Origin: Acrocarpospora macrocephala
GTDB lineage: Bacteria > Actinomycetota > Actinomycetes > Streptosporangiales > Streptosporangiaceae
Assembly: GCF_009687865.1 (NCBI RefSeq)
Contig: NZ_BLAE01000095.1
Location: 1-37,383, forward strand
Direction: 5' to 3'
Length of the DNA: 37,383 nt
Both the position numbers and the translations under genes were made by a program. The notes beneath the pieces were generated by a model, which saw only the letters and a list, made by a program, of their open reading frames with translations, had not been told where the DNA came from and did no database searches. Shown one piece after another: positions 16,393-23,363 of this stretch (its first letter is position 1; each line of letters begins with the position of its first letter).

Positions 16393-16466
16393 GCGCCGCT
16401 AGCTCAGTTGGTTAGAGCAGCTGACTCTTAATCAGCGGGTCCGGGGTTCGAGTCCCTGGCGGCGCA
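16393..16466 (+). tRNA. tRNA-Lys (anticodon CTT)
   Basis: Complete cloverleaf: acceptor GCGCCGC pairs with GCGGCGC, D arm AGCTCAGTTGGTTAGAGC, anticodon stem CTGA/TCAG around CTCTTAA (CTT at 16427-16429), and a T arm with GGTTCGAGTCC. CC follows the discriminator A. Its 3' part is the integration site of the island to the right. Confidence 0.96.
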
Positions 16467-16468
16467 CC
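16419..16468 (+). repeat. Left attachment site (50-bp direct repeat within tRNA-Lys)
   Basis: This 50-bp stretch, from the anticodon stem to the 3' end of the tRNA, is identical to 31922-31971. Similarity continues about 65 bp further through the terminator, with scattered mismatches and one indel. A direct repeat that rebuilds a full tRNA at one end is the classic mark of tyrosine-recombinase integration. Confidence 0.9.
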
Positions 16469-16474
16469 CGGAAG

Positions 16475-16505
16475 AACCCCAGTTCACATGCCGTGAGCTG
16501 GGGTT
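16475..16505 (+). terminator. Terminator of tRNA-Lys
   Basis: AACCCCAG (16475-16482) pairs with CTGGGGTT (16498-16505), with an inner TCAC/GTGA stem, and is followed by TCTTTATTT. The same hairpin with a few changes follows the tRNA fragment at the right end. Confidence 0.9.
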
Positions 16506-16557
16506 TCTTTATTTGGTATCTAGTCTTATCGGCCTTGCGGGGGCCGATAACTCGCGC

Positions 16558-16839
16558 AGCGCATGGAGCAGATGGCGCCTGTTCCAGATGAGGGTGCGAT
16601 CCAGCAGCTCGTCCCGACAGGTCCCCACACGGTGGAGGCGGCGACCTTGATCCCGAGTGCGGCCAGCTCGGGTCCTCCGGCGTGAATGCGGGCTTGACCA
16701 CCTGCCGTTGCAACACCGTCACCTGATGCCGGAGCACCAAGATTTCGAGCTCCTTGTCCCGATCACTCCTGTGGAGCAGCCGCAGGAAGGAGAAGGTGTT
16801 CGTCACGGCAAGGTAGGCCAAGCGCACCAACATGGCCAC
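16558..16839 (-). pseudogene. Transposase (integrase-core type) remnant
   Basis: The N-terminal part reads MLVRLAYLAVTNTFSFLRLL, then RSDRDKELEILVLRHQVTVLQRQV, typical of actinomycete IS transposases with a DDE integrase core. After KPAFTPED the frame is lost; in another frame the sequence continues as ELAALGIKVAASTVWG, which belongs later in the same family. So there is an internal deletion plus frameshift and no catalytic core. The apparent C-terminal end of the open frame is antisense tRNA and is not part of the protein. Confidence 0.75.
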
Positions 16840-16950
16840 CCATCATGCCGTGGCGACGCATGCCGCGGCTCTCCCCGGCCCCGAGCCATGCGAATACCGA
16901 TCATGCCTGCGACCTGCACGGATGGATTTTCGGCACCCACAATGTTGGTG

Positions 16951-17574
16951 TCAAAGTTCGGTGGTGGGGCTGGTGGGGCGCTTCGCAGGTGGGTTACTGA
17001 TCGCGCTACCTGCAGTCCACGTGCCCGCGGCATGGAGTAGGCGGTCGATCAGATCGTCGGACACCGGGCCGGGTTCGAGCAGGCTGCGGTAGAGCAGGGG
17101 GCCGATCAGCAGGGCTGGGGCATCGCGGGGATCGCAAGCCGTCTGGAGTTCCCCGGCCTGCTCCGCCATGGTCAGCGCCGCGCGGAGTTGTTGGCCGATG
17201 GTGGTGGCGAGCCGGTCTCTGCGGGTGGTGATCTGTGGTTCCGAGCGTGCGCCCTGCACGAGCGCGGTCGTCACCGCCAGGACATCGGGCAGGGCCAGTT
17301 GGTCGGCGAGCATGCGCAGTTGCCGTTCCAGCCACGGCCGCACGGGAGTGGCCGGGTCGAGGAAGAAGGGCATCGGGACATCGGCCATCGCGTCGGTCAG
17401 CAGCTGTTCCGGGCGGGGCCAGTGGCGGTAGACGGTGGCGCGGCCGACCTCGGCTCGCGCGGCCACGCGCTGGTGGGTGACGGCGGAGGGCCCTTCCTCG
17501 CGCAAGAGTTCTCGCGCGGCGGCGAGGATCGCCTCGCGGCTGCGGGTCACGCGCGGATCGGGGGTGTCGGCCAT
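16951..17574 (-). CDS. TetR-family regulator of the divergent oxidoreductase pair
   Basis: A 207-residue TetR repressor with helix-turn-helix AILAAARELLREEGPSAVTHQRVAARAEVGRATVYRHWPRPEQLL spread over residues about 15-59 and a C-terminal TetR_C-type helical domain. It is transcribed divergently from a NAD(P)-binding protein and an SDR gene. Two copies of one inverted repeat lie between them: the first 8 bp upstream of this ATG, the second across the divergent start. Autorepression and control of the pair are therefore likely. The ligand is unknown but is probably a substrate of the oxidoreductases. Confidence 0.9.
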   Translation of the reverse strand: MADTPDPRVTRSREAILAAARELLREEGPSAVTHQRVAARAEVGRATVYRHWPRPEQLLTDAMADVPMPFFLDPATPVRPWLERQLRMLADQLALPDVLAVTTALVQGARSEPQITTRRDRLATTIGQQLRAALTMAEQAGELQTACDPRDAPALLIGPLLYRSLLEPGPVSDDLIDRLLHAAGTWTAGSAISNPPAKRPTSPTTEL

Positions 17575-17581
17575 GCCTCAT

Positions 17582-17648
17582 CTTATGAGACAAGTTGACT
17601 CATAAGCCGGGGGAATGCCAAGCTTCGACTATGAGACACAATGACTCA
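17582..17648. promoter_or_regulatory. Twin TetR operators between divergent genes
   Basis: Copy 1: CTTATGAG (17582-17589) and CTCATAAG (17599-17606), perfect 8-bp arms. Copy 2: ATGAG (17631-17635) and CTCA (17645-17648). In both, ATGAGACA begins the site and TGACTCA ends it with the same 14-bp offset; copies are 46 bp apart. The symmetry and position fit the adjacent TetR protein. Confidence 0.75.
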
Positions 17649-18284
17649 GAAGTCTTCCGGATGGTCGTCCTCGGCGCCGCAGGAGGTACCGGCAGGGCCG
17701 TCGTCGAGGTCGCCCTGCGGGCCGGTCACACCGTCACCGCCGTCACCCGCCGCGCCGACGCCCTGCCGCCCGCCCCCGGCCTCACCGTCGCCGTGATCCC
17801 CGACCTGACCCTCCCCGACCCGGCCGACGAGCGGCTCGCCAGCGCTGTCGCGGGACACGACGCGGTCGTAAGCGCCCTGGGCCCCCTGGCGCGCGGCCCC
17901 GTCACGGTATGCACCGACGGCATCCGCTCCGCGCTGCATGCGATGAAGGCAACCGGCGTCCGCCGGCTGGTGGTGGTCAGCGCCCACGGCGCAGCCGAGA
18001 GCCGGGACCGCTCCCCCTATTCGCTGGCGCTGTGGGCCTCGGTCGGGCCCAAGATGCGCGACAAGGAGACGATGGAAGCGCTGATCCGCGCGTCGGACAC
18101 CGACTGGACGATCATCCGGCCACCCGCATTGAGGGACACCGCGCCGACCGGCCGCTACCGCACCGGCATGGACCTGCGCATCCGGCTGACCACAGCAGTC
18201 TCGCGCGCCGACCTGGCCGACTTCATCGTGAAGGAGACCGTCGAACCGGCCTACCTGCGCCGCGCCCCGCGGATCGCGTCGTGA
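17631..18284 (+). CDS. NAD(P)-binding (NmrA/atypical SDR-like) oxidoreductase
   Basis: About 217 residues. The N-terminal Rossmann motif is MVVLGAAGGTGRAVVE (GxxGxxG), followed by HTVTAVTRR, the Asp region VIPDLTLPD, VVSALGPL, VRRLVVVSAHGA and TDWTIIRPPALRD, as in NmrA-like and atypical short-chain proteins that act on a redox state or a small substrate. The start is uncertain: ATG 17631 lies inside the second operator, while ATG 17661 begins the conserved Rossmann strand and would keep the operator fully upstream. The stop overlaps the next start as GTGA, so the two genes are coupled. Confidence 0.82.
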   Translation: MRHNDSEVFRMVVLGAAGGTGRAVVEVALRAGHTVTAVTRRADALPPAPGLTVAVIPDLTLPDPADERLASAVAGHDAVVSALGPLARGPVTVCTDGIRSALHAMKATGVRRLVVVSAHGAAESRDRSPYSLALWASVGPKMRDKETMEALIRASDTDWTIIRPPALRDTAPTGRYRTGMDLRIRLTTAVSRADLADFIVKETVEPAYLRRAPRIAS

Positions 18285-19207
18285 GCGCCGCACGCGTCCC
18301 GGTCGACCTGCACGACCGCACCGCCTTCGTCACCGGCGGCACCGGCGGGATGGGCCGGGTCATCACCACCGAACTGGCCAGGGCCGGCGCGCACGTCGTC
18401 ACCACCAGCCGCGACCATGACCGCGGCCAGATGCTGCAGCGGCAGGTCGCCCGGGAGATCGGCGCCGACCGCGTCGAGGTCCTGACCGGCGACCTCACCT
18501 CCCGCGCGGACCTGCACCGGCTCGCCGCCGAGTTCACCGCGCGCCACGATCGCCTGCACCTGCTCGTCAACAACGCCGGCGCGCACTATCGGGAGCGCCT
18601 GCTGACCGCCGACGGCGTGGAAGCGCACCTGGCGGTCAACCACCTCGCCGGATTCACGCTCACCTACCTGCTGGAGAGACACCTACTCGCGGCAGGGAAC
18701 GCCCGCGTGGTGAATGTCGTGTCGGCCACGATGTCCGACGCCCGCCCTGTGCCGCTGTTCGGCCGCCCTCAGCCCGTCCCGCTCGACCTCTCGCGCGTCA
18801 CCGATGTGCGCGACCTCAATCCGGCCGACGGGTACGTCCCCTTCGCCGCCTACGCCAGAGCCAAACTGCTGGCCACGATCTGCGGCTACGAGTTCGCCGA
18901 ACGCTGGCACGATGTAGGCATCACCGTCAACGCCGTCCATCCCGGCATCGTGAGCACCGGCATCATCGACGACCTCGTCCCCGCCATCCTCGCCCCGTTC
19001 CGGTCACTGATCCACCAACGCCTGCTCACCCCCGAACAGGGGGCCGAGGCCGCGCTACGCCTGGCCACCGCCCCCGACCTCGCCGGCATCACCGGCCGCT
19101 ACTACGTCCGCGACCGGGAGACACGCTCACCCGACGTCTCCTACGATGCCGCCACTCGCGCCGCGGCCTGGAAGCTCAGTCTGATCTGGGCCAACGCAGT
19201 GGTGTGA
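18281..19207 (+). CDS. Short-chain dehydrogenase/reductase
   Basis: A 308-residue classical-type SDR similar to retinol dehydrogenase/WW-domain oxidoreductase relatives. The cofactor motif is TGGTGGMGRVI (about residues 16-26), with LLVNNAGAH, a VVNVVSATMS serine strand and the catalytic YARAK (Tyr-x3-Lys), then HPGIVSTGI. The residue after the second strand (TSRD) favours NADP(H). The GTG at 18281 overlaps the upstream stop by 4 bp. It is the second gene of a TetR-controlled pair that probably reduces or oxidises a xenobiotic carbonyl or alcohol (inference). Confidence 0.88.
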   Translation: MSAARVPVDLHDRTAFVTGGTGGMGRVITTELARAGAHVVTTSRDHDRGQMLQRQVAREIGADRVEVLTGDLTSRADLHRLAAEFTARHDRLHLLVNNAGAHYRERLLTADGVEAHLAVNHLAGFTLTYLLERHLLAAGNARVVNVVSATMSDARPVPLFGRPQPVPLDLSRVTDVRDLNPADGYVPFAAYARAKLLATICGYEFAERWHDVGITVNAVHPGIVSTGIIDDLVPAILAPFRSLIHQRLLTPEQGAEAALRLATAPDLAGITGRYYVRDRETRSPDVSYDAATRAAAWKLSLIWANAVV

Positions 19208-19275
19208 CCCAGCGGCCGACCGCTTTCCTTGCGGGGCAAGCACGTCGCTAAGACGGCCAGGCGCTACTGCGAACC

Positions 19276-19451
19276 GCCCGCGCGGCTTCGTCGGCCACGG
19301 AAGCACGCACGTGACCGAGACCGTCTACCGACACGAGATCAGGCCAGCCCTCACCAAGGGTGCCAGGCCACGGACACACCCGATGGACTCAGCAACAACT
19401 CCGACGTGGCGCAGCGCAAATGAGGCCCAGCGCCAGTTCAAGGACACTGAT
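19276..19451 (+). pseudogene. Tyrosine integrase C-terminal fragment with the catalytic Tyr
   Basis: One frame reads GHGSTHVTETVYRHEIRPALTKGA, matching the end of phage/AICE integrases (family pattern GHxSTxVTExVYRHxxRP); the Tyr codon is at 19326-19328. The core catalytic Arg box and all upstream domains are missing, and the frame ends at 19449-19451. It is the likely relic of the recombinase that placed the island in tRNA-Lys. Its 3' part overlaps, antisense, the end of the following ATPase gene. Confidence 0.75.
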
Positions 19452-19850
19452 CGAACCTAAAGCGCGGCGGATGGCCGGCCAGGTCACTTGTGCGTGAGAA
19501 CCGGGCATCGGCGTCGCGAACCTCGGCGTGCCACCCCCGCCGAGATCGTAGACGGCGACGCGGACCTGGCAGGGAGCCAGCAGGCACTCCACGATCACCG
19601 AGCCTGCGGCCGAGCCCGACCGGGGCGCGTGCCGCAGCGCGTTGGTCATCAACTCTGAGGTGACGTACTCGGCGTCCTCGGCGAACGCGGTATCCATCAG
19701 CAGCGCCCGGACCAGATGACGCGCCCGGGGAACCTGATCGTCAGTACCGGGGAAGACCTTCCGCCACAGCAGCGCACCCTGATAGGTGCGTCCCCGCACC
19801 GAGGTCCAGACCGGCTCCGGCACAAGCTCGCGGAACGTTGTCTCTGTCAT
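19389..19850 (-). pseudogene. Truncated RsbW-like ATP-binding protein
   Basis: The open frame of 153 residues begins like an actinomycete stand-alone HATPase: N box SELMTNALRHA and a G1-like box VYDLGGGGTPRF. After about residue 118 the expected GRGL (G2) box is absent and the last third (WPAIRRALGSISVLELALG) does not resemble the family. The final 21 codons are antisense to the integrase remnant, so the true 3' end has been replaced at a junction near 19452-19500. ATP binding is probably lost. Confidence 0.7.
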
Positions 19851-20121
19851 CTCACCGTCCCTCCATCGCGGGTACGGTTGATCGACTCGGAGCTATTTGT
19901 CCAGTCCACAGCCCCGGGACAGGCTCACGGCATCAACGCGACGTACTCGTTCGCCCCGAAATGCCAGGGAAGGTGGCCTGACGGTACCGGCTTTGATCAG
20001 GCGTCGCGGTTGGCGGTCCACCGCTGGGTGAGTTCGCCGGACGAACACCGCGCGGTCGTGCCGGTCACCAAGACCCTCCCTGAGGGGAAGAACTACACTT
20101 CCTGGATGATCGCCAACCTCG
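19851..20121. other. 270 bp without a recognisable gene
   Basis: A plus-strand frame stays open here (YSFAPKCQGRWPDGTG, then LAVHRWVSSPDEHRAVVPVT) and looks somewhat protein-like, but it has no credible start and no family I recognise. It may be the inside of a lost gene. It ends at the broken edge of the IS21 remnant. Confidence 0.4.
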
Positions 20122-20373
20122 ACACATCTCAGCGGCCCCACGATAGGTGCCTACCTCGCGGTAGGCAGCGATGATGTCCCTGACTTCCCCCGAAGATTTC
20201 ATGGCCCGGCAGACTCCCTGAACGGTGACCTTGTGACTGGCTGACACCGTCACGATCACCGTTCAGGGGCACACCCCGCCCCACGACACCCCCGGCAGGC
20301 ACACACCGGAGTGGGGATTTAAATCTGGCCACCAGCGGTGACCTCAACCCGGCCACCTGCGGCTACTTTGACA
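20122..20373 (-). mobile_element. IS21-family left-end remnant with istA N-terminus
   Basis: Reading on the minus strand, the end is TGTCAAAGTAGCCGC followed by two related blocks, GCAGGTGGCCGGGTTGA and ACCGCTGGTGGCCAGAT, the multiple terminal repeats typical of actinomycete IS21 elements. A start at 20202 encodes MKSSGEVRDIIAAYREVGTY and then RGAAEMC, the IstA N-terminus, which then breaks off near 20122. IstA catalytic and IstB parts are absent. Confidence 0.75.
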
Positions 20374-20947
20374 CGGCGCCGTAGCGTAGTCCGTCGACGA
20401 GGAGCGCGACCATGCGCTGGGTGTAGGCGTCGTCGTCCGGTTCGACGATGCCGCTGATGGCGCGCAGGAGGTCGTAGGGGATGACGTCGGAGCGGATGTC
20501 CCCGGCTGCGGCTGCGGCGTCCAGCAGTTGCTTCACGGCGGGGACGAAGCGCTCCATGTAGTACGGGAGCAGGCCTTGATAGGCGGGATCGCCGGAGTGC
20601 AGGGCGGATTTGAACCCGCGCTTGGCGGCGACGAACCGTGCCAGGTGCCGCAGCCAGCGGGTGAGGGCCTCGACCGGCTCGTGCCGGTCCGCCAGGGCGG
20701 AGGCGGCCTCAGCGCACGCGTCGACCTCGTGGCGGAAGACGGCGGCGATGAGGTCGGAGCGCTGCGGGAAGTGACGGTAGAGGGTGCCCGCCCCCACGCC
20801 GGCCTTGGCGGTGATCCGTCGCACGGGGGCGTCCACCCCGTCGGAGGCGAAGACCTCGGCGGCCGCGGTCAGCAGGGCGTCCACGTTGCGCCGAACGTCG
20901 GGCCGCACGCGGCGGGCGGCCGGTGCTTCGGTGGTGCGATCAATCAT
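20363..20947 (-). CDS. TetR-family regulator facing the AKR/aldehyde oxidoreductase genes
   Basis: A 194-residue TetR repressor: LLTAAAEVFASDGVDAPVRRI, then the GVGAGTLYRHFPQRSDLIAAVF recognition region, and a C-terminal helical domain. ATG 20947 follows AAGGGG and is preferred over upstream in-frame starts, since those would run through the operator region. It is divergent from the AKR-paoABC genes, with twin TGAACRRTGTTCCA palindromes between. The last codons (VSK-stop) are supplied by the IS21 end TGTCAAAGTAG, so the native C-terminus was cut by the insertion; the loss seems small because the family usually ends about here. Confidence 0.88.
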   Translation of the reverse strand: MIDRTTEAPAARRVRPDVRRNVDALLTAAAEVFASDGVDAPVRRITAKAGVGAGTLYRHFPQRSDLIAAVFRHEVDACAEAASALADRHEPVEALTRWLRHLARFVAAKRGFKSALHSGDPAYQGLLPYYMERFVPAVKQLLDAAAAAGDIRSDVIPYDLLRAISGIVEPDDDAYTQRMVALLVDGLRYGAVSK

Positions 20948-20969
20948 GGCGGGCAACCCCTTGCGCTGC

Positions 20970-21009
20970 TGAACAGTGTTCCATATTCTATGGACTGAAC
21001 GATGTTCCA
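20970..21009. promoter_or_regulatory. Twin palindromic operators TGAACRRTGTTCCA
   Basis: TGAACAGTGTTCCA (20970-20983) and TGAACGATGTTCCA (20996-21009), 26 bp apart on the same helix face within error, with CCATA-N3-TATGG (20981-20993) between. They occupy the 112-bp space between the divergent TetR and AKR starts. Probable binding sites of that TetR. Confidence 0.75.
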
Positions 21010-21059
21010 CTTTTAGTTTAGCGGACGCGCGACCAGCAGCGCACGCAGGAGGACAACCC

Positions 21060-21765
21060 ATGCGGTACCGCACACTGGGCCGGACCGGCATCAAGGTCAG
21101 CCCCTACGCGCTGGGCGCGATGATGTTCGGCGCGTCCATCGGCAACACCGACCACGACGACTCGGTCCGCATCATCCACAGAGCGCTGGATGCGGGGATC
21201 AACTTCGTCGACACCGCCGACGCGTATTCCCGCGGCGAGTCCGAAGAGATCGTGGGGAAAGGCGCTCAAGGGGCGTCGCGACGACGTCGTCATTGCGACC
21301 AAGGTGCATCTCCCGATGGGGGATGATCCCAACCAGCGAGGCAACTCGCGGCGCTGGATCATGACCGAGGTCGAGAACTCGCTGCGTCGCCTGCAGACCG
21401 ACCACATCGACCTCTACCAGATCCATCGGCCGGACCCCGACACCGACATCGAGGAGACGCTGTCCGCGCTCTCGGACCTGATCCACAGCGGAAAGGTCCG
21501 TGCGATCGGGTCGTCCACGATGCCCGCCTCCGACATCGTCGAAGCCCAGTGGGTGGCCGAGCGGCGCGGCCTGGAACGGTTCCGTACCGAGCAGCCGACC
21601 TACTCGATCCTCAGCCGTGGCATCGAGGCCGAGGTGCTGCCCGTCGCCCAGCGCTACGGGATGGGCACGCTGGTGTGGAGCCCGCTCGCGAAGGGGATGC
21701 TCACCGGGCCCTCCAGCGCGGGGGCCCTCCGCCGTCGGCCCGTCAGCGAGCGAGCCGCCGCCTGA
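21060..21765 (+). pseudogene. Aldo/keto reductase, frameshifted and 3'-truncated
   Basis: The start has a perfect AGGAGG (21047-21052) and encodes MRYRTLGRTGIKVSPYALG, FVDTADAYSRGESEEIVG, the AKR N-terminus with catalytic Asp and Tyr. At about 21252-21263 (GTGGGGAAAGG) the frame shifts by one; the second frame continues KALKGRRDDVVIATKVHLPM, IDLYQIHRPDP and LVWSPLAKGMLTG. After that the family C-terminus (about 100 residues) is replaced by an unrelated tail. A sequencing error could explain the frameshift but not the missing end. It probably led the operon with paoABC under the TetR operators. Confidence 0.85.
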
Positions 21766-21864
21766 CCGCATCCCCTCACCGCTCCCGCACGGCGGGCGCG
21801 TCGCCTGACCGTCGGTATCCCATCGCCTATCCGGACAAAGGATTTCAAGGAAGCGACGATAGAA

Positions 21865-22380
21865 ATGAAAAACGTAGCAATTCGGATCAATGGTTCCGCG
21901 GTTGCGCCGCCGGCCGACCCGCGTGTGTCCCTGTTGGATTTTCTGCGGGAGACGCTGCATCTGCATGGGACGAAGAAGGGCTGTAATCAGGGCGCGTGCG
22001 GCGCCTGCACGGTGCTGGTCGACGGCGAGCGCATCGTGTCGTGCCTCGCGCTCGCGGTGCAGTACGTGGGCCGCGACATCGTCACGATCGAGGGGCTGGC
22101 GGGCCAGGACGGGCCGCATCGGCTGCAGCAGGCGTTCATCGAGCACGACGGCTTCCAGTGCGGTTACTGCACGCCCGGTCAGATCTGTTCGGCGGTGGGC
22201 ATGGCGGCGGAGGCGAGGCGTGGGCTGCCGAGCCACGTGACGGACGACCTGTCGGCCAGGCGGATCGCACTCACCCGTGACGAACTGCGTGAACGGATGA
22301 GCGGCAACCTGTGCCGATGCGGAGCGCACAACGGCATCATCGCCGCGATCGCCGAAACCTATGCGAGGGCGGCGGAATGA
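21865..22380 (+). CDS. paoA: Aldehyde oxidoreductase (2Fe-2S) small subunit
   Basis: A 171-residue iron-sulfur subunit of the xanthine oxidase family, closest in layout to E. coli PaoA (YagT). The plant-ferredoxin-type cluster uses Cys40, Cys45, Cys48 and Cys60 (GCNQGACGACTVLVDG), and the second cluster Cys99, Cys102, Cys150 and Cys152 (CGYCTPGQ, CRCG). It passes electrons from the molybdenum centre to the FAD subunit. Unlike E. coli PaoA it has no Tat signal; that signal is on the large subunit here. AAGGAAG lies upstream of ATG 21865. The stop overlaps the next start as ATGA. Confidence 0.92.
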   Translation: MKNVAIRINGSAVAPPADPRVSLLDFLRETLHLHGTKKGCNQGACGACTVLVDGERIVSCLALAVQYVGRDIVTIEGLAGQDGPHRLQQAFIEHDGFQCGYCTPGQICSAVGMAAEARRGLPSHVTDDLSARRIALTRDELRERMSGNLCRCGAHNGIIAAIAETYARAAE

Positions 22381-23360
22381 ACCCCCTCACCTACGCCCGG
22401 GCCCGCGACGCGGCCGAAGCCGTCCGGTTCGCCGGGGCGAGGGACGCCACGTATCTCGGCGGTGGCACGAACCTGGTCGATCTGCTGCGCGAGGGGGTCG
22501 AGCGACCGGCCGCGCTGGTCGATGTGACGGGCCTGCCCGCGACCATCACCAAGCGCCGGAACGGCGGCCTGCTGATCGGCGCGGCAGTCCGGAACACCGC
22601 GCTGGCCGAGGATCGCGATGTCCGCACCCGCTACCCGGTGCTGGCCCGCGCGATCCTGGCGGGTGCGTCGGCGCAGATCCGCAACATGGCGACCGTCGGC
22701 GGCAACATCCTGCAGCGGACGCGGTGCGCCTACTTCTACGACATCGACGGATCGCGCTGCAACAAGCGCACCCCCGGCCAAGGCTGCGACGCGATCGGCG
22801 GGTTCAACCGCACGCACGCGATCCTCGGCGCGTCCTCCGCGTGCGTGGCCACCCATCCGTCGGACATGTGCGCGGCGCTCGCCGCGCTCGACGCGGTCGT
22901 CCACCTCGAAGGGGCCGCGGGCGCGCGCACGCTGCCACTGACGGAGCTGCACCGGCTGCCGGGCGATCACCCTGAGGTCGAGACGCTGCTCGAACCCGGC
23001 GAACTGATCACAGCGGTCGAACTGCCGCCGCTGGCCTCTGGAGCACGCTCGGCCTATCGCAAGGTACGCGACCGGGCCAGTTACGCCTTCGCGCTGGTGT
23101 CGGTCGCCGCCGTCCTGGAGGTGAAGAACGGCAGGGTCAAGGACGTGCGGCTGGCACTGGGCGGGGTCGCGCACAAGCCCTGGCGCGCCCGGGAGGCGGA
23201 GAACGCGCTCAGGGGTGGGCCCGCCACAGCACGGGCCTTCCGCGCGGCGGCGGAGGCCGAGCTCGACGCGGCCACTGCCCTGCACGACAACGGGTTCAAG
23301 ATCGAGCTCGCGAACCGTACGATCACCGCCGTACTCGCCGAGCTGGCAGGGAGGAAGTGA
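22377..23360 (+). CDS. paoB: Aldehyde oxidoreductase FAD subunit with extra Fe-S cysteines
   Basis: A 327-residue FAD-binding subunit. FAD motifs are YLGGGTNLVDLLREGV (about 26-41) and TVGGNIL (106-112). An insertion with Cys117, Cys128, Cys137 and Cys156 (RCAYFYDIDGSRCNKRTPGQ, then GC) is the [4Fe-4S] cluster loop that distinguishes PaoB and 4-hydroxybenzoyl-CoA reductase-like proteins from plain xanthine dehydrogenases. ATG 22377 overlaps the paoA stop by 4 bp, so synthesis is coupled. Its stop lies just before the paoC ribosome site. Confidence 0.92.
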   Translation: MNPLTYARARDAAEAVRFAGARDATYLGGGTNLVDLLREGVERPAALVDVTGLPATITKRRNGGLLIGAAVRNTALAEDRDVRTRYPVLARAILAGASAQIRNMATVGGNILQRTRCAYFYDIDGSRCNKRTPGQGCDAIGGFNRTHAILGASSACVATHPSDMCAALAALDAVVHLEGAAGARTLPLTELHRLPGDHPEVETLLEPGELITAVELPPLASGARSAYRKVRDRASYAFALVSVAAVLEVKNGRVKDVRLALGGVAHKPWRAREAENALRGGPATARAFRAAAEAELDAATALHDNGFKIELANRTITAVLAELAGRK

Positions 23361-23363
23361 CGC

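Noticed and set aside
16558-16839. Complete insertion sequence next to the tRNA
   Set aside because: No terminal inverted repeats and only two disjoint pieces of the transposase are present.
19229-19423. A 64-codon plus-strand ORF
   Set aside because: It is in a different frame from the integrase C-terminus that lies here and is Arg-rich without similarity.
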